Assembly: GCA_028275005.1 (NCBI GenBank) | Contig: JAQCNN010000068.1 | Location: forward strand, 1 to 5,617 | Source of the DNA: Salinirussus sp. | GTDB lineage: Archaea; Halobacteriota; Halobacteria; Halobacteriales; Haloarculaceae | DNA: 5,617 nucleotides | Reading direction: 5' to 3' | In this document: positions 1 to 5,617 of the stretch, in pieces | Position numbering within the stretch: the first letter of the stretch is position 1 | Layout of the letters: every line of letters begins with the position of its first letter | Made by a program: the position numbers and the translations under genes | Notes under the pieces: model-generated | Told to the model about the DNA's origin: nothing | The model's input: the letters and a program-made list of their open reading frames with translations, nothing else | Databases searched by the model: none

Positions 1-1316
1 GGGTAGACCTCGTGGTAGCCGGGCTCGACCAGCCGCTTGCCGTTTGCCTTTAGCTGGCAGCCGTTTGCCTCCGCGACCATACGGAGGTGTGCCCAGGTCG
101 CCGGCTCCGCCACGGTGGCGAAAAAGTGCCGGACGACCAACTCGTACAGCTCCCACTCGTCGTCGCTCAGGTCCCCGCGGTCCGGGAGCTCGCCGGTCGG
201 GTGGACCGGCGGGTGGTCGGTCGTCTCCTCGTCGCCCTCCGTCGGTTCCAGGTCGTCGAGTTCGAGCAGTGCCGTTGCATCCTCACCGAAGGCACGGCTA
301 CCCACGAAGGCATCGAGCAGTTCCGCCGGGTCCAGGTCCGCCGGGTAGACGGTGTTGTCGGTCCGGGGGTAGGTGAGATAGCCGGCGGTGTACAGCTCCT
401 CGGCCACCGACATCGCGCGCTGGGCGGAGTAGCCAAGCGAGCCGGCCGCGGAGATGTAGGCGGTGGTGTTCAGCGGTGCGGGGGGGTCGTCCGTCCGGGT
501 ACGCCGGCGGACACTTCTCACCTCGGCAGCCTCGGCGGTCTGGAGACGCTCGTGGGCCGTCTCGGCCGCCGACTCCTCCCAGACCCGCTCGGCCTCGGTG
601 CCGTCGTCGTCGTAGAAGTACTGTGCCTCGAAGGACTCGCCGTCCCCGCCCAGGTCCGCGAACAGCTCCCAGTAGTCCTCGGGGTCGAAGGCCTGGATCT
701 CGCGCTCGCGGTCGACGACCAGCTTCAGCGTCGGCGACTGGACCCGCCCAACCGAGATGAAGTCGTTGCCCAGCTGACGGGCCGACAGCGAGAGAAACCG
801 CGTGAGGGCTGCCCCCCACACGAGGTCGATGGTCTGGCGGGCCTCGCCGGCCGCCGCCAGGTCGAAGTCGATATCGTCGGGTTCGGCAAAGGCCTCCCTG
901 ACCTCCCGGTCGGTGATCGAGGAGAATCGGACCCGGTCGACGGGTGCGTCGGTCTCCTCGCGGACGAGTTCGTAGGCCTCCTTCCCGATGAGCTCACCCT
1001 CGCGGTCGTAGTCGGTCGCAATGTGTACCCGGTCGGCCTCGCCGGCGAGTTCGCGCAGCGTCCGGACGATGTTCTCCTGGGTCGGCTCGGTCACGACCGC
1101 AGCGTCGATCAACTCGACGGGCTCGACGTCCCGCCAGTTCTCGTACTCCGGGGGGAAGTCGATGCCGACGACGTGTCCCGAGAGCCCGACCACACGGGTC
1201 TCCCCCCAGCGGTAGACGCTCACGCCGTTTCGTCGCTCTGTCTCGGCGCCACCCTCGCCGAGGATCTCCGCGATCCGTCTGGCGGCGTTTTCCTTCTCCG
1301 TGACGATCAGTTCCAC
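1..1316 (-). CDS. topA: DNA topoisomerase I (type IA), N-terminal 438 residues; 3' end beyond left edge
   Basis: Type IA topoisomerase, which relaxes negatively supercoiled DNA in the cytoplasm by cutting one strand through a 5'-phosphotyrosine link. My translation of the minus strand from a GTG at 1314-1316 stays open to the window edge. The N-terminal TOPRIM domain shows the catalytic Glu7 in VTEKENAARRIA and the Mg-binding DxDxE motif in ATDYDREGE (residues 100-108). SVGRVQSPTL (188-197) matches the conserved strand-passage domain motif. The active-site Tyr is Y316 in GYLTYPRTD (312-320; codon 369-371), and HPPVHPT (368-374) follows. The GTG start is chosen because GGAGGTG lies 7 nt upstream and the protein then begins MELIVTEKENAARRIA, right at the first TOPRIM strand. 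Full-length haloarchaeal homologues are roughly twice this length and usually end in zinc-finger domains, which are off the window. The sequence is strongly acidic, as expected for a halophile. Family assignment is very secure. Confidence 0.96.
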   Translation of the reverse strand, partial: MELIVTEKENAARRIAEILGEGGAETERRNGVSVYRWGETRVVGLSGHVVGIDFPPEYENWRDVEPVELIDAAVVTEPTQENIVRTLRELAGEADRVHIATDYDREGELIGKEAYELVREETDAPVDRVRFSSITDREVREAFAEPDDIDFDLAAAGEARQTIDLVWGAALTRFLSLSARQLGNDFISVGRVQSPTLKLVVDREREIQAFDPEDYWELFADLGGDGESFEAQYFYDDDGTEAERVWEESAAETAHERLQTAEAAEVRSVRRRTRTDDPPAPLNTTAYISAAGSLGYSAQRAMSVAEELYTAGYLTYPRTDNTVYPADLDPAELLDAFVGSRAFGEDATALLELDDLEPTEGDEETTDHPPVHPTGELPDRGDLSDDEWELYELVVRHFFATVAEPATWAHLRMVAEANGCQLKANGKRLVEPGYHEVY

Positions 1317-1323
1317 CGCCGCG

Positions 1324-1330
1324 CACCTCC
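1324..1330 (-). promoter_or_regulatory. Shine-Dalgarno of topA (GGAGGTG)
   Basis: GGAGGTG on the minus strand, 7 nt before the GTG start of topA. It is a near-perfect anti-16S match and decides the non-ATG start. It also implies that the topA mRNA has a short leader, unlike the apparently leaderless neighbours. Confidence 0.75.
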
Positions 1331-1360
1331 TGTCATCTACCTGTCTCTACCCCCTGCTCG

Positions 1361-1374
1361 GCTAAAGCCTTTCG
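1361..1374 (-). promoter_or_regulatory. Candidate BRE/TATA promoter of topA
   Basis: Minus strand reads CGAAAGGCTTTAGC: a CGAAA element like haloarchaeal BRE followed by a TTTA core. A transcription start about 25 nt downstream would fall near 1338-1340, giving a leader of roughly 23 nt that contains the Shine-Dalgarno. The geometry is right, but the TATA core is weak and there is no experimental support. Confidence 0.5.
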
Positions 1375-1411
1375 GGAACCGCAGGACAGCGCGGGTATGC
1401 GCGGGGCGCGG

Positions 1412-1443
1412 TCGCGTGCGCGAGCAGGGGCGGCCACGGCCGC
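1412..1443. repeat. Two short perfect inverted repeats in the topA upstream gap
   Basis: TCGCG-TG-CGCGA (1412-1423) and GCGGCC-AC-GGCCGC (1430-1443) lie side by side in the 190-nt gap between the unknown membrane protein and topA. They could bind a dimeric regulator or form hairpins in the 3' end of the upstream transcript. In sequence this GC-rich, short palindromes also arise by chance. The rest of the gap holds the topA promoter and nothing else I recognise. Confidence 0.3.
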
Positions 1444-1506
1444 ACGCGGGGACGGACACACGACCCTGCCCACGAATCTCGGGACAGGTCCGGCACCGCG
1501 GTCCGC

Positions 1507-2637
1507 TCAGTCGGCCGCCGCGGTGTCGACCCCGGTGTCGGCACCGGGCAGTCGGCAGGTGTCCGCGGCACTGCGTATCGCGCTCCCGGTCAGGAGGATG
1601 ACACTCGCCGACAGGAAGAGACCGCCAACGGGGGAGGTCGGGTCGAGGAAGGCCCAGTAGACCGGGCTGGCGGCGGTCCCGAAGGCCGCGCCGACGACGG
1701 CGTACACCGCGGGCGCACAGCAACAGCAGGCGGTCGCGCCGGAGGAGGCCAGTGCGCCGGCCATCGCCCGCGGCGACCCGCTCTCCCCCTGTGACCACTG
1801 GCGAACGACCAGCCCGGCGTTCAGCGCCACCAGCCCGCCCAGCACCGTGAGCAGGACCAGCGACCCGACGGAGACGTACCCTGCCGCCGGCACGGAGGGG
1901 GTGTAGAACTCGACGGCCGGCCAGTAGACCAGCGGCGAGGCCACCCCCTGAACGGTCACGAAGGCGTGGTCGGGCAGGCCCACGCCGGTGTCGGGGTTGA
2001 GTGTCAGCGTCCCCGAGGAGACGGCAAAGAACCCTGTGAACGCCAGGAGGGTCAGGCCGGCCCCAACCCGGGCCGCCCGGCCTGCGAGCGCCTGACGGAG
2101 CCGACTGCCGGCGTCTCGCCACAGGACGTACACAACGACGAGTGGGAGGCTGAGCACGACCAGGTAGCCAAACGGGTGGGTCAGCCCACCGTTTGGCATC
2201 ACCGCGGGGTAGGCTGTCCACGCCGCGAGCAGCCCGCCGAGAGCGACGTAGCGCGGCCGGCCGGGCCACCGCCAGCGCACGACCACCAGGCTCCCCAGCG
2301 CGAGCGCAACGGCGACACCGACGTTCAGGAGGGTGAACCACTCACTCCAGGCTGGGGCGACCTCCGGTGTGACCTGGATCTCCACGAGCCCGATCCCTCC
2401 GCCGACAACGAACAGCGTCCCGGCACCGACACCGAGAGCCCCGAGCTTTCGGCCGCCGCCACGAACCGCCCTGACGCCCAGCCCCAGGCCGGCCAGCCCC
2501 ACGAGCACCAGCCCGAGCAACACCCCGTGTGGTGTCCCGGCGTGTGTCGTGCCGGTGTGGGCCGCCGCCGGCTCGGCGAGCCCTGCGGCGACCAGGACGG
2601 TCAGCGCCGCGGCGAGGACGCGACGAGTCAGGCGCAT
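1507..2637 (-). CDS. Polytopic membrane protein of unknown function with signal peptide, His-rich N-terminus and CCCC motif
   Basis: I do not recognise a characterised family. From the ATG at 2635-2637 the product is 376 residues. It starts with a clear Sec-type signal (MRLTRR, a hydrophobic stretch, then EPAAA before H27). The predicted mature end carries H27, H32 and H37 in HTGTTHAGTPHG. About nine membrane helices follow, roughly at 38-58, 66-86, 101-121, 130-146, 156-173, 191-209, 253-279, 292-322 and 339-357, with a polar loop of some 45 residues at 210-252. Helix 292-322 contains four consecutive cysteines, C304-C307, in GATACCCCAPAVYAVVG. The cysteine run and the His-rich mature end suggest metal binding (copper or mercury-like transport by loose analogy to MerT-type CC helices and CopC-type N-terminal His). 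This is inference only. An alternative ATG at 2644-2646 would add three residues (MRC). The later start is preferred because the T-rich element at 2657-2663 sits about 23 nt before it. It lies 61 nt downstream of the dehydrogenase stop and 190 nt before topA. Confidence 0.85.
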   Translation of the reverse strand: MRLTRRVLAAALTVLVAAGLAEPAAAHTGTTHAGTPHGVLLGLVLVGLAGLGLGVRAVRGGGRKLGALGVGAGTLFVVGGGIGLVEIQVTPEVAPAWSEWFTLLNVGVAVALALGSLVVVRWRWPGRPRYVALGGLLAAWTAYPAVMPNGGLTHPFGYLVVLSLPLVVVYVLWRDAGSRLRQALAGRAARVGAGLTLLAFTGFFAVSSGTLTLNPDTGVGLPDHAFVTVQGVASPLVYWPAVEFYTPSVPAAGYVSVGSLVLLTVLGGLVALNAGLVVRQWSQGESGSPRAMAGALASSGATACCCCAPAVYAVVGAAFGTAASPVYWAFLDPTSPVGGLFLSASVILLTGSAIRSAADTCRLPGADTGVDTAAAD

Positions 2638-2656
2638 ACATCTCATTGTCCGAGCG

Positions 2657-2663
2657 AAAAAAA
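2657..2663 (-). terminator. T7 tract: probable terminator of the dehydrogenase, possibly also promoter element
   Basis: Seven consecutive T on the minus strand, about 36 nt after the TGA of the dehydrogenase. Oligo-T tracts are the usual archaeal intrinsic terminator and need no hairpin. The same T-rich stretch lies about 23 nt before the ATG at 2637, where a TATA-like element of the next gene would be expected, so it may serve both roles. Confidence 0.5.
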
Positions 2664-2698
2664 GACCGTTACGATGCCACCACCCTGGGCCGCGCGGC

Positions 2699-3655
2699 TC
2701 AGACCACCCGGTTCTCCAGGTCCTCGTCGGCCGCGAGCCGGCGGACGTTCCCGGCGACCACCTCGGCCAGGCGCTCGTAGTAGTGTGGTGTGTGGCCGGC
2801 GTTGTGCGGGGTGATGAGGGCGTTCTCCAGGTCCCACAGCGGGTGGTCCGCGGGCAACGGCTCCGGGTCGGTGACGTCGAGCGCCGCCCCGCCGACCCGG
2901 TCCTCCCGGAGCGCCCGGACCAGTGCCGCCGTCTCGACGACGGGGCCGCGGGCGACGTTGACCAGGACCGCGTCGTGGGGCAGCGTCTCGAGTTCGGCCC
3001 AGCCGACCAGCCCGCGGGTCGTCTCGGTCAGCGGGCAGGCCAACACGAGGTAGTCCGTCCGCGCGAGCGCCGATTCGAACCCCGGCGTGTCGAACCCGAC
3101 GACCTCGTCGGCCGGCCCGCCCTTCCCGGGCGTGTAGCGCACGCCGACCGTGTCGACGCCGAACCCAGCCAGGCGTGCGAGCACCGCCTCCCCGATGGCG
3201 CCGAGGCCGACCACGGTGACGGTACTCCCCTTGAGTTCCCGCGTCCGGTAGTGACGCCACTCGTTTCGCCCCTGTCGGCGACGCCCCTCGAAAAGACCGG
3301 CCGCGAAGGTCAGCATCGCGCCCACCACGTGTTCGGCGACGTTTGGCCCGTGGACGCCGGCGGCACTCGTGACCGCAACCCCCCGCTCCTCGAAGCGCCC
3401 GGTCGGGAGGTGGTCGGTGCCCGCCCACGCACAGGCAAACAGCTCCAGGCGCTCCGCGGCCGCGAGCACGTCGTCGTCGACGGTCCGGCCGGTCGCGACG
3501 GGGGTCTCGGCGACCAGTTCACGCTCCTCGGCCGGTGTCCGGGCCTGTACTACCCGCCGGTCGGGCAGGCGCTCGCGCAGCTCCGCGGCGTAGTCGGCGA
3601 CGGGCATCCCGTGGACCCCGGTCCGCAATACGAGTACGTCCGGTGTGTCGGTCAT
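2699..3655 (-). CDS. D-2-hydroxyacid dehydrogenase (D-isomer specific, NAD(P)-dependent)
   Basis: A 318-residue cytoplasmic oxidoreductase that should interconvert 2-oxo acids and D-2-hydroxy acids. The Rossmann motif VVGLGAIGEAV is at 148-158. The family's catalytic triad is complete: Arg236 in VNVARGP, Glu265 in DVTDPEPLP and His284 in ITPHNAGH. AWAGTDHLP (76-84) matches the substrate-loop region of the catalytic domain. Length is normal for the family. The end of the second Rossmann strand reads VGVRYTP (170-176), with Arg-Tyr where NAD-specific members usually carry Asp, which suggests use of NADP(H). The physiological substrate cannot be told from sequence. A TTG at 3680-3682 could extend the frame by nine residues. 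The ATG at 3653-3655 is preferred because a TATA-like TTACTT sits about 28 nt upstream, fitting leaderless initiation. The gene follows the MATE gene by 84 nt and ends before a T7 tract. Confidence 0.93.
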   Translation of the reverse strand: MTDTPDVLVLRTGVHGMPVADYAAELRERLPDRRVVQARTPAEERELVAETPVATGRTVDDDVLAAAERLELFACAWAGTDHLPTGRFEERGVAVTSAAGVHGPNVAEHVVGAMLTFAAGLFEGRRRQGRNEWRHYRTRELKGSTVTVVGLGAIGEAVLARLAGFGVDTVGVRYTPGKGGPADEVVGFDTPGFESALARTDYLVLACPLTETTRGLVGWAELETLPHDAVLVNVARGPVVETAALVRALREDRVGGAALDVTDPEPLPADHPLWDLENALITPHNAGHTPHYYERLAEVVAGNVRRLAADEDLENRVV

Positions 3656-3680
3656 AGCCCGGAGTTCGTGGCCCGCCAGC

Positions 3681-3686
3681 AAGTAA
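3681..3686 (-). promoter_or_regulatory. Candidate TATA element of the D-2-hydroxyacid dehydrogenase
   Basis: TTACTT on the minus strand, centred about 28 nt before the ATG at 3655. It is the only AT-rich patch in an otherwise GC-rich 84-nt gap. The spacing predicts transcription starting within a few bases of the ATG, that is, a leaderless mRNA. Confidence 0.4.
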
Positions 3687-3692
3687 CCACCC

Positions 3693-3729
3693 CCTCCGTG
3701 GCTGGAGGCCGGGACCCCCGAGCTGGGGT
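3693..3729. repeat. Two adjacent hairpins between the MATE and dehydrogenase genes
   Basis: CCTCC/GGAGG (3693-3697 with 3704-3708) and ACCCC/GGGGT (3714-3718 with 3725-3729) each have a 5-bp stem and a 6-nt loop, separated by 5 nt. They fill the space between the MATE stop and the TATA-like element of the next gene. They may be a 3'-end structure or an operator, or chance in GC-rich DNA. Confidence 0.3.
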
Positions 3730-3739
3730 GCCGGCGGTG

Positions 3740-5206
3740 TCAGTCCTCGCTCGTGGCCTGGCGCTCGGCCGAGCGACGGGCGACCGCCTGCCACCGGCGA
3801 CTCCGGAACCGGATGGCGTTGACTGCGGCCCGGCTGTACATGTCTACGAGGATCGCGGCAAAGACGGCGACGACGCCGAGCCCGAGCCCCGGCGCGAACC
3901 GCAGGTCGCCGACGGCCGCCAGTGTGAGCCCCGCCGGCACCGCGAGGGCGGCAACCACGAGCCGGAGGACAGTCCCGAGCGCCATCCCGTACAGCGGCCA
4001 GGTCGTGTCCCCGGCGCCGCGGAGCCCACCTTCGAGCGTCTGTGCGACGCTGGTGCCGGCGATCCCGACGACGAACACCCAGATGAACGCCGCGGTGAGG
4101 TCGACCGACGCCGTCCCGAACAGGCGGGCAACCGGGTACGCGAGGACGGCGACGACCACGCCGACGAGCAGCTGGGTGACGAGCGCGACCGTCACCGTCT
4201 CCCAGCCGTAGGCGGTCGCCTCGCCCTCGGCACCCTCACCCAGCCGTTGCCCGACGAGTGTGCTGGCGGAGGTCGCGTAGCCCCACCCGGGGATCATCGC
4301 CAGCTGGACGACCTGGCGGCCAACGGCGAAGGCGGCCACGACGGGTGTGCCGAGAATCCCGAGCAGGTAGAGGAATGGAAACCGCCCGAGCGTGGCGACC
4401 AGCCGGCGGCCGGCAAGCGGGAGTCCGACCCGGAGAATTTCGCCTGCCATCCCGAGGTCGACCTGTGTCCCGCCGGGCCGGAACCGCAGCGGGAACCGCC
4501 CCGAGAGATAGATAGCGGTAAAGACAGCCGCGCCGATGACGTTTGCGACGGCCGTCCCCAGGGCGGCGCCGGTGATCCCCAGCCGCGGGGCGGGCCCGAG
4601 CCCGAAGATCAACACGGCGTTGAGGAGGATGTTGACCGGGATGATAACGAGGTTGACGTACATCGGCGTCACCGTGTCACCACACCCCTGGAGGCCCCGC
4701 GAGCCGATCATGCTCACAAAGCGAAACACCAGTGCGAGCATGACGACCTGGAGGTAGGCCGCGCCGAACTCGACGACGGCGGGGTCCGCGCTCAACAGCC
4801 CCATGAGCTCGTCGGCGAACAGCCAGGAGACCACAGTGAGGGGCACCGACAACAGGACCGCAAACCAGACCGACTGCTTCACCGCGAGGTCGGCGGCGCC
4901 GTCCTCGCCGGCGCCTTTGAACCGTGAGACCAGGCTGATCGTCCCGCTGGAGACCGCGATAGCCAGGCTGAAGCCCACGAAGTAGAACTGAAAGGAGATC
5001 TCGAGGGCGGCAACCGCGGCGTCGGGCAGGGCGAGACTCACCATCAGGAAGTCGGTGATCCGGAGGACCGTCCAGATCCCCGCCGAGACCATCGACGGGG
5101 CGGCGAGTTCGAAGGTTGTCCGGGCGCGCTCACGGCTGACGAGCCCGACGCGTGCGAGCGCGTCCGGAAAGCGAAGGAGTAGCCGCCGAACACGCTCGCG
5201 GAGCAT
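3740..5206 (-). CDS. MATE family efflux transporter
   Basis: A 488-residue cytoplasmic-membrane exporter of the multidrug and toxic compound extrusion family, expected to expel organic cations or metabolites in exchange for H+ or Na+. The protein has the family's twofold internal repeat. The N-lobe signature GSRGLQGCGDTVTPMYVN is at 168-185 and the equivalent C-lobe signature LEGGLRGAGDTTWPLYG at 391-407. Asp52 in RITDFLMVSL (49-58) occupies the conserved TM1 position, where MATE proteins have an ion-coupling Asp. VGQRLGEG (318-325) is the C-lobe loop motif. Hydrophobic segments fit 12 helices, and the length is typical. The first 30 residues form a basic amphipathic stretch before TM1, and the C-terminus is a charged tail ending ATSED. 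The ATG at 5206 is chosen because a TATA-like element lies 29 nt upstream and the protein starts just before the usual N-terminal helix. The substrate cannot be predicted. It is 103 nt from the 5206 start to the aldolase stop, and 84 nt separate its own stop from the dehydrogenase. Confidence 0.94.
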   Translation of the reverse strand: MLRERVRRLLLRFPDALARVGLVSRERARTTFELAAPSMVSAGIWTVLRITDFLMVSLALPDAAVAALEISFQFYFVGFSLAIAVSSGTISLVSRFKGAGEDGAADLAVKQSVWFAVLLSVPLTVVSWLFADELMGLLSADPAVVEFGAAYLQVVMLALVFRFVSMIGSRGLQGCGDTVTPMYVNLVIIPVNILLNAVLIFGLGPAPRLGITGAALGTAVANVIGAAVFTAIYLSGRFPLRFRPGGTQVDLGMAGEILRVGLPLAGRRLVATLGRFPFLYLLGILGTPVVAAFAVGRQVVQLAMIPGWGYATSASTLVGQRLGEGAEGEATAYGWETVTVALVTQLLVGVVVAVLAYPVARLFGTASVDLTAAFIWVFVVGIAGTSVAQTLEGGLRGAGDTTWPLYGMALGTVLRLVVAALAVPAGLTLAAVGDLRFAPGLGLGVVAVFAAILVDMYSRAAVNAIRFRSRRWQAVARRSAERQATSED

Positions 5207-5230
5207 CGCCGGTTTCTACCGACCACCGAG

Positions 5231-5247
5231 TCATATAGATTCGGGTG
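5231..5247 (-). promoter_or_regulatory. BRE/TATA promoter of the MATE gene
   Basis: Minus strand reads CCCGAATCTATATGA around 5231-5245: a BRE-like CCCGAA followed by TATAT (5233-5237), the best TATA box in the window. The centre is about 29 nt before the ATG at 5206, so transcription should begin only a few bases before it, giving a leaderless or nearly leaderless mRNA independent of the aldolase gene. Confidence 0.65.
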
Positions 5248-5309
5248 GCCGACCCCCGACTCCCGGACTGCGCTCCCATCCGGTCCGACTCCGGCGGTCC
5301 ACCTGCCGG

Positions 5310-5617
5310 TCAGCCGTCCTGGCCGTATGCCCCCAATCGCTCGGCGACACGGTCGAGTTCCGCCTCGGGCAGCGGGTCGGCACCCCCGAGCGCCCGCGCC
5401 CGGCAGTCCAGTTGTGCGACGGCCTCGGCGGTCTCGACCGCCGCCGCGGCGTCCGGCCCGGTCGCCACCAGCCCGTGGTTGGCGAGCAGGCAGGCCCGGC
5501 TGTCGGTCTCGGCCATGACGCCGGCGGCGTTGACCGCGAGCGCCTCGGTCCCGTAGGTGGCGTAGTCGGCGACCGGCACCTCCCCGCCCGCGAGTGCGAG
5601 CATGTAGTGGACCGGCC
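5310..5617 (-). CDS. Class II aldolase/adducin family protein (fuculose-1-phosphate aldolase type), C-terminal half; 5' end beyond right edge
   Basis: The last 101 residues of a zinc-dependent class II aldolase of the FucA/AraD/adducin fold, which splits or forms sugar phosphates by retro-aldol chemistry with dihydroxyacetone phosphate or a similar donor. PVHYMLALAGG, then ADYATYGTEALA (16-27 of the visible part), follows the FucA pattern closely. H47 in LLANHGLVATG is the conserved C-terminal zinc-ligand histidine. The remaining zinc ligands and the start are off the window. The C-terminus is acidic and ends GQDG. Family members are about 210 residues, so roughly half is present. Which substrate it uses is unknown: L-fuculose phosphate, a lactaldehyde-forming reaction or another aldol substrate are all possible for archaeal members. 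No T tract follows the stop. Confidence 0.88.
   Translation of the reverse strand, partial: PVHYMLALAGGEVPVADYATYGTEALAVNAAGVMAETDSRACLLANHGLVATGPDAAAAVETAEAVAQLDCRARALGGADPLPEAELDRVAERLGAYGQDG

Noticed and set aside
39..70. Direct repeat GCCGTTTGCCT, copies at 39-49 and 60-70
   Set aside because: The copies are in frame within topA, 21 nt apart, and simply encode two Ala-Asn-Gly segments. No sign of a mobile or regulatory repeat.
87..1601. An open plus-strand frame of 504 codons opposite topA
   Set aside because: It is antisense to topA, which has all its catalytic motifs. The frame runs out of topA, through the promoter gap and into the next gene, and has no domain signature.
1397..1660. 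Small plus-strand frame starting in the topA upstream gap
   Set aside because: Arg/Ala/Gly-rich with few acidic residues, unlike halophile proteins. It overlaps the 3' end of the membrane-protein gene in antisense, and no SD or TATA element is evident.
2689..2698. Perfect palindrome GCCGCGCGGC just after the dehydrogenase stop
   Set aside because: It can form only a 3-bp stem once a loop is allowed, and such palindromes are common at this GC content. The T7 tract is the better terminator candidate.
3656..3682. N-terminal extension of the dehydrogenase from a TTG at 3682
   Set aside because: TTG is a rare start, the extra nine residues match nothing in the family, and the TATA-like element would overlap the extended coding region.
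2333..4927. An open plus-strand frame of 864 codons spanning three genes
   Set aside because: It lies antisense to three well-supported minus-strand genes and crosses two intergenic gaps. Its composition (rich in Arg, Pro, Gly, Asp, Glu with no recognisable domain) is typical of the antisense of high-GC haloarchaeal codons, and nothing in the sequence suggests a promoter or ribosome site for it.
3740..5617. Possible functional operon of aldolase, MATE exporter and dehydrogenase
   Set aside because: The genes are codirectional, but gaps of 84-103 nt with separate TATA-like elements and no shared pathway argue against a dedicated operon or a new system.

Overview
The window looks like a chromosomal stretch from a halophilic archaeon (class Halobacteria; genus not determinable from this sequence). 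The evidence is the very high GC content, acidic soluble proteins, a TopA N-terminus of haloarchaeal style, and short archaeal BRE/TATA-like elements placed about 25-30 nt before start codons. All five recognisable genes lie on the minus strand, so transcription runs right to left.

From right to left the layout is as follows. (1) The C-terminal half of a class II (fuculose-phosphate type) aldolase, cut by the right edge. (2) A complete MATE-family multidrug/organic-cation exporter with its own TATA-like promoter. (3) A complete D-2-hydroxyacid dehydrogenase, probably with a leaderless mRNA. (4) A complete secreted or membrane protein of unknown function with about nine membrane helices, several histidines at the predicted mature N-terminus and a run of four cysteines in a late helix. 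(5) The N-terminal 438 residues of DNA topoisomerase I (topA), cut by the left edge, with a GTG start, a strong Shine-Dalgarno and a separate promoter.

Intergenic gaps are 97, 84, 43-61 and 190 nt. Most genes show a candidate promoter of their own, so this looks like a set of codirectional single genes rather than one operon. No pathway clearly links them: the aldolase and dehydrogenase could both act on small hydroxy-acid or aldehyde metabolites, but that is speculation. I saw no tRNA, rRNA, CRISPR array, transposase or attachment site.

Most of the window is ordinary housekeeping and accessory content. The one item that could lead to something undescribed is the unknown membrane protein at 1507-2637, whose His-rich N-terminus and tetracysteine helix suggest metal handling. 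The very long plus-strand open frames are antisense shadows of the high-GC genes.
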